A stretch of 5,979 nucleotides of DNA from Solirubrobacterales bacterium (GCA_025964075.1 JAOPZQ010000095.1:1-5979), one strand, 5' to 3'; shown: positions 1 through 5,979, counted from the stretch's first letter. The notes: a model not told the origin generated them from the letters alone. A program made the numbers and translations.

Positions 1-1679
1 ACGAGATCGAGACCGACTACGGCCGCAACCTCAGTGTGTCGACGGCGAACGCGGTCGGGTGGATGCAGTTCCTGCCGTCGACGTGGAAGACCTACGGCGT
101 CGACGCGAACCATGACGGCGTCAAGGATCCCTACAACCCCGTCGACGCGATCTTCGCAGCGGCCCGCTATCTCCGGGCCGCGGGGGCGGGGGACGCGTTG
201 AAGAAGGCGATCTTCGCGTACAACCACGCGGGGTGGTATGTCGACTCGGTCCTGCTGCGCGCCCAGCTCATCGGTGGCCTCCCCGACGGGTTGGTCGGAG
301 CGCTATCCGGGCTCACCGAGGGTCATTTCCCCGTCGCCGCCCGCGCGACGTACGCGGACGATCTGAACGAGAAGACGGCTTCGAGGCGGGTGAAGCACGG
401 CAATGCGGCGCAGCCGATCGACTCGACGAAGAACCGGACGGGGATCGACATCTTCGCGCGCGAGGGTGCGCCGGTGATCGCGGTCAACGACGGCCGGATC
501 GTCCGTATCGGCACCAGCCGCCGGCTTGGTCGGTTCGTTCAGCTCCAGGACGGTTACGGCAACGTCTACACCTACGGCAGGCTCGCCTCGGTCTCGAAGC
601 GCTACGCGGCGCCGATCGCCAAGCGGGAGACCGCGAGGCAGATCGCGGCCGAGCTCGAGCTCCCCAAGGACCAGACCCCGACCACCGCCGCGACCGCCGG
701 TGTGCACGGCCTCGCCGCGAAGGCCGCGGCCCCGGAGCAGCGGCGGCTGTTCGCGCACCCCAAGCCCGCATCGCGCGGTGTCAAGACGTTCAAGGGCTAC
801 TTCGCCGACGTCCTCCATCTCGGCAAGAGCCAGGTGCAGCTCAAGCGCCTGAAGGTCGGCTCCCAGGTGATCGCGGGGACCATCCTGGGCGAGATCGGGA
901 AGACGGACCCGACGGTCGCGCCGCACGTCCTGTTCGAGGTCCGGCCCGCCGGCCGCAACGCCGTCCGCGTCGACCCCAAGCCGATCCTCGACGGGTGGAA
1001 GCTCCTCGAGACGACGGCGATCTATCGCGCGGCCGGCAAGAACCCGTTCGTCGGCGCCGCGGCGAACCCCACCGTCGGCCAAGTGTTGCTCGAGAGCAAG
1101 GATCAGCTCCAGCGCCAGGTCCTCGCCGATCCGAGGATCGACATCTACAGCTGCGGACGGCGGGACATCGCATCGGGGGCGATCGACCGCCGTGTCCTCG
1201 CGACATTGGAGTTCCTCGTCGCCAACGGCCTCGATCCCACCGTCACCGCCCTGAAGTGCGGCCACAGCTTCCTCACGGCGAGTGGGAACGAGTCGGAGCA
1301 CTGGACCGGCGACGCCGTCGACATCGCGAAGGTCAACGGCATCCCGATCGTCGGCCACCAAGGCATCGGCTCGATCACCGACCTCACCATCCGCCGGCTG
1401 CTGACGTTGCAGGGCACGATGAAGCCCCACCAGATCATCAGCCTGATGACCTTCCCCGGCACGGACAACACCCTCGCGCTACCGGATCACGGCGACCACA
1501 TCCACATCGGGTTCCACCCCGTCTACGGCCCGAACACCAAGCTCGGGCAGGCGGCCGCCGCGATCCTCAAGCCCGACCAATGGGTCAAGCTGATCGACCG
1601 CATCGGCCAGATTCCCAACCCGGTCGTCCGGGTCAGACCCTCCAGGTACGCGATCCCCGGCGACCGGCGCGGACGCTGA
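1..1679 (+). CDS. Multidomain peptidoglycan hydrolase: MltB/Slt35-like lytic transglycosylase, degenerate M23, M15-like domain (5' partial)
   Basis: This looks like an exported cell-wall enzyme with three domains. The frame is open to the left edge (first full codon at 3), so the start and any signal peptide lie outside; the GTG at 36 is internal to a conserved domain. Numbering from that GTG: the transglycosylase domain runs to about residue 80. Its presumed catalytic Glu (codon 9-11) lies in ETDYG, matching ETFYG of MltB, followed by GWMQFLPSTW (8-17) and an EF-hand-like loop DANHDGVKD (23-31), as in Slt35. Residues about 105-315 resemble M23/LytM, but the HxGxD histidine is R134 and HxH reads H297-V-L299, so zinc hydrolysis is unlikely. 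An Ala-rich insert (about 195-245) splits this domain. Residues about 366-500 resemble M15 peptidases: EHWTGDAVD (H422, D429) and DHIH (487-490) supply a plausible zinc set. Substrates are inferred: glycan strands and peptide stems. Stop TGA at 1677. The first domain is confident; the last is a fold-level match. Confidence 0.88.
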   Translation, partial: EIETDYGRNLSVSTANAVGWMQFLPSTWKTYGVDANHDGVKDPYNPVDAIFAAARYLRAAGAGDALKKAIFAYNHAGWYVDSVLLRAQLIGGLPDGLVGALSGLTEGHFPVAARATYADDLNEKTASRRVKHGNAAQPIDSTKNRTGIDIFAREGAPVIAVNDGRIVRIGTSRRLGRFVQLQDGYGNVYTYGRLASVSKRYAAPIAKRETARQIAAELELPKDQTPTTAATAGVHGLAAKAAAPEQRRLFAHPKPASRGVKTFKGYFADVLHLGKSQVQLKRLKVGSQVIAGTILGEIGKTDPTVAPHVLFEVRPAGRNAVRVDPKPILDGWKLLETTAIYRAAGKNPFVGAAANPTVGQVLLESKDQLQRQVLADPRIDIYSCGRRDIASGAIDRRVLATLEFLVANGLDPTVTALKCGHSFLTASGNESEHWTGDAVDIAKVNGIPIVGHQGIGSITDLTIRRLLTLQGTMKPHQIISLMTFPGTDNTLALPDHGDHIHIGFHPVYGPNTKLGQAAAAILKPDQWVKLIDRIGQIPNPVVRVRPSRYAIPGDRRGR

Positions 1680-1697
1680 CCACACGCCGTCGGCGGC
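1680..1697. other. Convergent intergenic gap, 18 bp
   Basis: This is the only spacer between the stop of the cell-wall gene (+) and the stop of the LivF gene (-, TAG at 1700-1698). It holds a tiny possible hairpin, CGCC-GTC-GGCG at 1685-1695, with a 4-bp stem and no T-run, too weak to call a terminator. Nothing else is visible, so transcription from either side may run into the opposite gene or stop by a factor-dependent route. Confidence 0.6.
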
Positions 1698-2411
1698 CTA
1701 TGCCCGCGCGTTGCCACCGACTGTCACGCCCGAGAGGTACGCCGCCTCGATCTCACCGAGTCGCGTACGGGCTTCGTCCGCGGAGAGCGTCATCGCGAGG
1801 CGCCCGCGGCTCATGACGTACATCCGGTCGGCGTAGCGCATCGCGCGGTGGGCGTGCTGCTCGACGATGAGCGCGCTCGTGCCGTCTTCCGTCGCGGCGG
1901 CGCGCACCGCGCGGAGCAGGCGATCGACGACGAGCGGGGCGAGCCCCAGCGAGAGCTCGTCCGCGAGCAGGACTCGCGGCTTGCGGCACAGCGCCCGTGC
2001 GAGCGTGAGCATCTGCTGCTCGCCGCCCGAGAGCAGACCACCCCGGGTGCGCATGCACTTCTCGAGCTCGGGGAACAGCGCGATCGCATCCCGCGGGGAA
2101 ACTCCTCCGCACCGCAGGTTGTCGTGTGCCGACAGGCTCTTGAACACCGAGCGCTCCTCCGTGACGTAGGCGAGGCCGCTGCGCGCGCGGCGGTGCAGCG
2201 GCGCCTTCGTCGGCACGCCGTCGAGCAGCACCTCCCCGGCGAGCGGCGGGAGCTCGCCGCTCAGCGTCAGCATCGTCGTCGTCTTGCCGGCGCCGTTGGG
2301 GCCGAGGAGACAGACCACCTCGCCCGAGCGCACCTCGAGGTCGATGTCGTGGACGACGGGCTGGCCGGCGTAGCCGGCGCTGAGCCCCTTCGTCGAGATC
2401 ACCGCGGTCAT
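1698..2411 (-). CDS. livF: LivF-type ABC transporter ATP-binding protein
   Basis: A 237-residue cytoplasmic ATPase, the usual LivF length, that would pair with the fused LivG domain encoded upstream to power a branched-chain-amino-acid-type (HAAT) importer. Visible motifs: Walker A GPNGAGKT (37-44), Q-loop region VTEERSVF (83-90), ABC signature LSGGEQQ (127-133), Walker B VLLADE with catalytic Glu152, and LSLGLAP (153-159), which is typical of LivF. The switch position reads VEQHAH, so Gln185 sits where LivG has His; LivF proteins commonly have Gln there (E. coli VEQNA). The ATG at 2411 is chosen because it starts at the usual LivF N-terminus and overlaps the upstream stop as ATGA. A GGTGAG sequence (2420-2415), three bases before the ATG, can serve as ribosome binding site. 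The frame stays open upstream to 2864, but that part has no LivF homology and overlaps the fusion gene. The exact substrate is unknown. Confidence 0.93.
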   Translation of the reverse strand: MTAVISTKGLSAGYAGQPVVHDIDLEVRSGEVVCLLGPNGAGKTTTMLTLSGELPPLAGEVLLDGVPTKAPLHRRARSGLAYVTEERSVFKSLSAHDNLRCGGVSPRDAIALFPELEKCMRTRGGLLSGGEQQMLTLARALCRKPRVLLADELSLGLAPLVVDRLLRAVRAAATEDGTSALIVEQHAHRAMRYADRMYVMSRGRLAMTLSADEARTRLGEIEAAYLSGVTVGGNARA

Positions 2412-2422
2412 CGTCTCACCCC
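2408..2422 (-). promoter_or_regulatory. ATGA stop-start overlap with Shine-Dalgarno for livF
   Basis: The livF start (ATG, 2411-2409) shares bases with the stop of the fusion gene (TGA, 2410-2408). The run GGGGTGAG (2422-2415) lies inside the 3' end of the upstream gene, three bases before the ATG, and matches the GGTGA part of the extended Shine-Dalgarno consensus. This arrangement usually means translational coupling, which would keep LivF near equal in amount to the fusion protein. Confidence 0.75.
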
Positions 2423-5149
2423 GGTCGCTCCGGGACCGGCGCCGGCGACCCCGCTGAGCTCCGGCTCCTCGTCGCCGAGATAGGCGGCGATGACCCGCTG
2501 ATCGCGCCGGACGACATCCGGGGCTCCCTCGGCGATACGCCGTCCGAAGTCGAGCACGACGATCTCGTCGCACACCGACATGACGAAGTTCATGTCGTGC
2601 TCGACGAGGAGGATCGCCATCCCCCAGTCGTCGGCGAGGCGGCGCACCAGGCGCCCGAGCTCCGCGCCCTCGGCGTCGCCGAGGCCGGCGGCCGGCTCGT
2701 CGAGCAGCAGGACGCTCGGCTGCGTGGCGACGGCTCGCGCGATCGCGAGGAGGCGGCGCTTCCCGTACGAGAGATCCTGGACGTCGCGGTCGAGGTCGTC
2801 GCCGAGGCCGAACTCCCTGATCGCGCTGATGACGCCGCTGGGCAGAGCGGGGTTCACCGGCCATGCGAGGTCGCGCACGTACGACATGCCGTCGCGTGGG
2901 TCCGAGGCCACGCGGAGGTTGTCCAGCACGGTCGAGTCGTCGAACAGCTCGAGCGACTGGAACGAGCGGCCCAGGCCGGCTCGGGCGCGACGCGTCGCCG
3001 ACCAGCCGGTGATGTCCTCGCCGTCGAGGCGCAGCGTGCCGCCGGCGGGCCGCGCGAATCCGGTGACGGCGTCGATCAGCGTCGTCTTGCCGGCGCCGTT
3101 GGGACCGATCAGGCCGGTGACCTTGCCCGGGCTGACGGTCAGCGAGACCGAGTCGACCGCGACGCTGCGCCCGTACTTCACGGTCAGGTCGCCGACCTCG
3201 AGCGTCCTCGCCGGGACCGGCACGACATCGCGGTCGGGGAGCTCATGGGGCCCGCGCGCCCGGGGTCGCAGGAACGGCATGCGCCCGCCGAGCTTGGCGC
3301 GCAGCGCGCGGATCTGGACGATCTGCTCGCGGGCGATCCCGTTCTGGTTGAGCAGGACCAGCACGAGGATGCTCACCCCGCCGATGAGATCGATGTACCT
3401 GCCCACGCTGGTGGAGAACAACGACGTGAGGATCTGCTGGTCGAGCCCGCCCGTGCTCAGCGTCGCGCCGATCACCGGACCGACGAGGTAGCCGAGGCCG
3501 CCGACCAGCGTCAGCCCGACGTCGGTGATCGAGGTGAAGTTCGTGAACTCCGTGTAGTCGATGCTGCTGAGCCGGAACACGAGCAGGATGCCGCCGAGCG
3601 ACGCGATCGCGGCGGCGACGCCGAACGCGTACAGCTTCGCCGTGGGGACGCTGATTCCGAGCGCCGCCGCCGCCCGCTCGTTCGTCCGCACGGCGATCAG
3701 CCGTCGACCGCTGCGCCCGCGCCGGACGTTCGAGACCACGAGCGCGCAGACGACGAAGAGGGCGAGGACGAACAGCCCGTAGCGCGTGGGGTGGGTGATC
3801 GAGTTCACGTTCCAGCCGAACAGCTTCGCGTCACCCACCTGCGTGCCCCCGATACCGCCCGTGTAGGCCGGGTTGCGGAACAGCATGAGCTCCATCGCCG
3901 TGCCGAGGCCGAGCGTCACCACCGCGAGGTTGATGCCTCGCGTGCGCACGGCCGGGATGGCGAAGAGCACGCCGAGCGGGACGGCGGCCGCCACGCCGAT
4001 CACGAGCGCGAGCCAGAACGGCGTGCCCTGTGAGGCGACGAGCCGCCCGGCCACCCACGCGCCGAAGCCGCCGATCGCGAACTGCGCGAGCGAGAGCTGC
4101 CCGGCGTAGCCCGTCACGACGACGATCGACAGCAGGATGAACGCGACGCACAGCGTCGTGGTGATCGAGTCCGTCCACTGCGGGGACAAGGTCGCGAGCA
4201 GGACCGCCGTGAGCGCCACGCCGGCGGCCAGCCCGCGCCAGTTGATGCGGCCGCTTCCGATCGACGGCAGCCGCTGCAGGAAGTAGTCGCGCAGCGGCAG
4301 GGCCCGGCCGGTCAGCACGAGCACGACGACGATGACGATGAACGGCACGGAGGCGCCGAAGCCCGGCTGTGACACGTACCGGTTGAGCTCCGTCTGCGCG
4401 ATCCCGATGGCGAGGCCCGCGAACAGCGCGACGGGGAACGAGCGGAACTGGGCGACCAGCGCCGCGGCGATCGCGGCGAGGATCAGGTTCGTCATCACCG
4501 ACACCTGGAGGGTGACGATGGGGGAGATGAGGATCGCCGCGAGCCCGGCCAGCGCCGAGCCGAGGATCCAGTTGGCGGTCGCGATGCGATCCGGCGACCA
4601 GCCGATGGCGGAGGCCGCACGCTCGTTCTCGGCGACGGCGGTCGTGGCCAGGCCGAACCTCGTGAAGCGGTAGAGCATCCAGAGCGCCAGGGTGAGGACC
4701 GCCGCGATGCCGAGGAGGATCAGGCGGTCGGCGGTGGTCGTGATCGTGCCGTGGATGTGGACGATGTCGGTCGGCAGCTCGCTGACCACGAAGCGCGGCG
4801 TCGAGCCGTAGCGAAGCACCGCGATCGCCTGCAGCGTGATGAGGACGCCCAGCGTGGCGATGACGCGGACCAGCGGCGAGGAGCGGCGCAGCGGGCGCAT
4901 GATCAGCAGATGCGTCGCGGCGCCGATCAGCGCCGAGAACGTCACACCGGCGAGGACCGACGGCCAGTACCCCCAGCCACGCCGGATGTGCAGGTCCCAC
5001 TGCAGGAAGACCCCGGCCATGCCGATCGCGCCGACGGCGAAGTTCAACACGCCGGAGCCGCGATAGATGACGATCAGGCCCTGCGACGCGAGCGCGTAGA
5101 GCGCTCCGATCCCGAAGCCGAGGAAGGCGAACCGGATTACCTCTTGCAC
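2408..5149 (-). CDS. LivH-LivM-LivG fusion: permease-permease-ATPase of a branched-chain amino acid-type ABC importer
   Basis: One 913-residue frame carries three Liv subunits that are separate proteins in E. coli. Residues 1 to about 285 are LivH-like, with many hydrophobic segments (for example 5-29, 62-84, 141-160, 190-212, 264-281). A short linker leads to the LivM-like part (about 305-602), with segments near 306-322, 330-348, 377-400, 456-474 and 585-601. A charged linker (about 603-648) leads to LivG (about 649-893): Walker A GPNGAGKT (682-689), Q-loop Gln731 in GRSFQ, signature LSYGKRR (793-799), Walker B SVLLLDE with Glu818, and switch His851 in VEHDM. Cytoplasmic coupling loops are NERAASAIG (175-183) and NERAAAALG (490-498). 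It would form the channel plus one ATPase, needing the separate LivF and a binding protein. The GTG at 5149 fits the LivH N-terminus; no in-frame start follows it upstream in the spacer, and no good Shine-Dalgarno precedes it. No frameshift or stop interrupts the joints. Substrate unknown. Confidence 0.93.
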   Translation of the reverse strand: MQEVIRFAFLGFGIGALYALASQGLIVIYRGSGVLNFAVGAIGMAGVFLQWDLHIRRGWGYWPSVLAGVTFSALIGAATHLLIMRPLRRSSPLVRVIATLGVLITLQAIAVLRYGSTPRFVVSELPTDIVHIHGTITTTADRLILLGIAAVLTLALWMLYRFTRFGLATTAVAENERAASAIGWSPDRIATANWILGSALAGLAAILISPIVTLQVSVMTNLILAAIAAALVAQFRSFPVALFAGLAIGIAQTELNRYVSQPGFGASVPFIVIVVVLVLTGRALPLRDYFLQRLPSIGSGRINWRGLAAGVALTAVLLATLSPQWTDSITTTLCVAFILLSIVVVTGYAGQLSLAQFAIGGFGAWVAGRLVASQGTPFWLALVIGVAAAVPLGVLFAIPAVRTRGINLAVVTLGLGTAMELMLFRNPAYTGGIGGTQVGDAKLFGWNVNSITHPTRYGLFVLALFVVCALVVSNVRRGRSGRRLIAVRTNERAAAALGISVPTAKLYAFGVAAAIASLGGILLVFRLSSIDYTEFTNFTSITDVGLTLVGGLGYLVGPVIGATLSTGGLDQQILTSLFSTSVGRYIDLIGGVSILVLVLLNQNGIAREQIVQIRALRAKLGGRMPFLRPRARGPHELPDRDVVPVPARTLEVGDLTVKYGRSVAVDSVSLTVSPGKVTGLIGPNGAGKTTLIDAVTGFARPAGGTLRLDGEDITGWSATRRARAGLGRSFQSLELFDDSTVLDNLRVASDPRDGMSYVRDLAWPVNPALPSGVISAIREFGLGDDLDRDVQDLSYGKRRLLAIARAVATQPSVLLLDEPAAGLGDAEGAELGRLVRRLADDWGMAILLVEHDMNFVMSVCDEIVVLDFGRRIAEGAPDVVRRDQRVIAAYLGDEEPELSGVAGAGPGATGVRR

Positions 5150-5257
5150 CGCGAGCCCGCTTTCACGTCTGACACACCTCGGAGAGAGTCGAAGGGCACC
5201 GGAACGGCGTCCGGCTCCGGGTCACTGGCGGGACCCGGAGCCGGAGCGCGCGTCATC
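5150..5257 (-). other. Spacer between binding-protein gene and livHMG fusion gene
   Basis: This 108-bp stretch is the only sizeable intergenic region in the window. Its half next to the binding-protein stop holds the stem-loop listed separately. The half next to the fusion gene (5150-5198) has no convincing -35/-10 pair. A GAGGTG (5180-5175) lies about 25 bases from the GTG, too far to act as a normal ribosome binding site for it. I infer that the fusion gene is mainly read through from the binding-protein gene. Confidence 0.55.
5210..5245 (-). terminator. Perfect 14-bp intergenic stem-loop (terminator-like or mRNA-stabilising)
   Basis: TCCGGCTCCGGGTC (5210-5223) and GACCCGGAGCCGGA (5232-5245) are exact reverse complements around an 8-base loop (5224-5231). 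On the - strand the hairpin starts 12 bases after the stop of the binding-protein gene. No T-run follows it, so it is not a classical intrinsic terminator. It may be a U-less, partial terminator, or a structure that protects the upstream transcript from 3' decay. Its position suits either way of making more binding protein than permease. The structure is certain; its function is inferred. Confidence 0.7.
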
Positions 5258-5979
5258 TCACTTCTTGCCGAGCGCCAGGTTGCTGACGTCCTCGAACTTG
5301 GTCGTCAGCGGGACGACCTTGCCGTTCTTGATCGTGCTGAACACGACGGTCCGGTTGAACAGTCGCTTGAGCGACGGGTTCGGCGTCCAGGGCTTCGTGA
5401 AGTCGATCACCGGCAACATGCCGCCGGTGTCGAGCGCCGTCGTCTTGGCGACGGCGGCCTTGAACGTCGTGTTGGTGATCGGGCCGCTCATGCCCTCGAT
5501 GATCTTCGTCATCCCCGTGTACGCCGCCCAGGTGCCGAGGCCGCCGAGGCTGTTGTAGTCGACGCTCGAGTCGGCGTTCGCGTCCTTCAGCGCCTGGCGG
5601 TAGTCCGCCCACGGTGGGGTGGAGATGTCCGGGTACATGCCGGCGATGATCGAGCCGTCCAGCGCGTTGCCGAGGCCCTTGATCGACACGGCGTCCAGGT
5701 TGCCCTGCGGTCCGTACATGCGCGCCTTCGCGCCGGACTGGACCCACGCCTGGTTCCAGGCGACGTAGGGCGTCTCGGAGACGATCATGACTACGCAGTC
5801 GGCGCCTCCGCCCGTCGCCTCGGCGACCTGGGGGCTGTAGTCCTGGCTCGTCGCGGGCAGGATGATCGTCTTGCCGAACTTCGCGCCGTAGGCCTTCATC
5901 GCGTTGTTCATGGCCGGCAGGAAGCCCTGAGCGCCGTCGATGATGACCGCGTTCACGTGCTTGCAGCCGTCGTCCTCGG
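5258..5979 (-). CDS. LivK-like periplasmic substrate-binding protein (N-terminal part outside the window)
   Basis: The last 239 codons are visible, and the frame is open at the right edge (first full codon GAG at 5977-5975). The GTG at 5956 is internal and not the start. Full proteins of this family (type I periplasmic-binding fold, Peripla_BP_6) are about 400 residues, so the export or lipoprotein signal and the start of the first lobe are missing. Visible traits, numbered from the first full codon: the alternating fold pattern NAVIIDGAQGF (9-19), DYSPQVAEATGGGADCVVMI (46-65), MYGPQG (87-92), and a C-terminal strand pair FSTIKNGKVVPL (213-224), which is common near the end of such proteins. 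Cys5 and Cys61 could form a disulfide. The protein should bind the solute outside the membrane and deliver it to the LivH-LivM channel. Its place directly upstream of the permease-ATPase genes supports this. Ligand identity cannot be inferred; amino acids, urea/amides and aromatic acids are all possible. Stop TGA at 5260-5258. Confidence 0.9.
   Translation of the reverse strand, partial: EDDGCKHVNAVIIDGAQGFLPAMNNAMKAYGAKFGKTIILPATSQDYSPQVAEATGGGADCVVMIVSETPYVAWNQAWVQSGAKARMYGPQGNLDAVSIKGLGNALDGSIIAGMYPDISTPPWADYRQALKDANADSSVDYNSLGGLGTWAAYTGMTKIIEGMSGPITNTTFKAAVAKTTALDTGGMLPVIDFTKPWTPNPSLKRLFNRTVVFSTIKNGKVVPLTTKFEDVSNLALGKK

Noticed and set aside
36..38. GTG as the start of the cell-wall gene
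   Set aside because: The frame is open to the left edge and the upstream codons encode the conserved catalytic Glu motif ETDYG, so the GTG is internal.
303..1430. 375-codon - strand frame antisense to the cell-wall gene
   Set aside because: Arg/Asp/Ala/Val-rich shadow without recognisable domains, opposite a gene with clear motifs.
1685..1695. CGCC-GTC-GGCG as a bidirectional terminator
   Set aside because: Only 4 bp of stem and no T-run on either side; expected by chance at this GC content.
233..1816. Long + strand frame overlapping the cell-wall gene
   Set aside because: Its translation is Arg/Pro/Ala/Gly-rich with no domain pattern, typical of a shifted frame in GC-rich coding DNA; the overlapping frame has clear enzyme motifs.
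2412..2864. N-terminal extension of the LivF frame upstream of ATG 2411
   Set aside because: The extra 151 residues are Arg/Pro/Ala-rich, unlike any ABC domain, and overlap the well-supported LivG coding region in another frame. LivF length, the ATGA overlap and the Shine-Dalgarno all support 2411.
2597..4033. 478-codon + strand frame antisense to the LivM-LivG region
   Set aside because: Charged, low-complexity translation without membrane segments or motifs; it mirrors the real - strand gene.
3831..5000. 389-codon - strand frame inside the fusion gene
   Set aside because: His/Arg/Ala/Pro-rich shifted-frame translation; the in-frame product has proper membrane segments throughout.
5954..5956. 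GTG as the start of the binding-protein gene
   Set aside because: The frame continues to the right edge, and a 232-residue product would lack the signal peptide and half of the first lobe.
1..5979. Search for CRISPR, tRNA/rRNA, insertion sequence or attachment site signals
   Set aside because: The window is almost wholly filled by four coding regions; no spaced repeat array, cloverleaf, transposase motif or terminal inverted repeats were seen.

Overview
The window is GC-rich (roughly 70% by eye) and gene-dense, with long spurious open frames on every strand. Composition and gene content fit a high-GC actinomycete. The architecture of the cell-wall enzyme and of the transporter recalls Thermoleophilia/Solirubrobacterales, but that placement rests on recall of similar proteins and not on a search.

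Layout: (i) 1-1679, + strand: the 3' part of a multidomain peptidoglycan-active protein, open at the left edge. It has an MltB/Slt35-like lytic transglycosylase domain, then an M23/LytM-like domain that has lost zinc ligands, then an M15-like (DD-carboxypeptidase/hedgehog-fold) domain. (ii) 1680-1697: an 18-bp gap between convergent genes. (iii) 1698-5979, - strand: a branched-chain amino acid/amide-type (HAAT, Liv) ABC importer cluster. Read in the direction of transcription it contains a type I periplasmic substrate-binding protein (LivK-like, open at the right edge), a 108-bp spacer with a perfect 14-bp stem-loop, one 913-residue protein fusing LivH, LivM and LivG, and a separate LivF ATPase whose ATG overlaps the stop of the fusion gene (ATGA).

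How the genes work together: the binding protein captures a ligand outside the membrane and delivers it to the LivH-LivM channel. The fused LivG domain and the separate LivF would form the ATPase pair that drives import. The ligand cannot be read from sequence; Liv-type systems take branched-chain or other amino acids, urea, short amides or aromatic acids. The stem-loop after the binding-protein gene could help keep that protein in excess over the membrane complex. The cell-wall gene belongs to a separate, converging transcription unit.

No RNA gene, CRISPR array, insertion sequence, attachment site or origin was seen. I found no clearly new system. The most notable points are the H-M-G triple fusion, the degenerate M23 domain between two apparently active domains, and the intergenic stem-loop.
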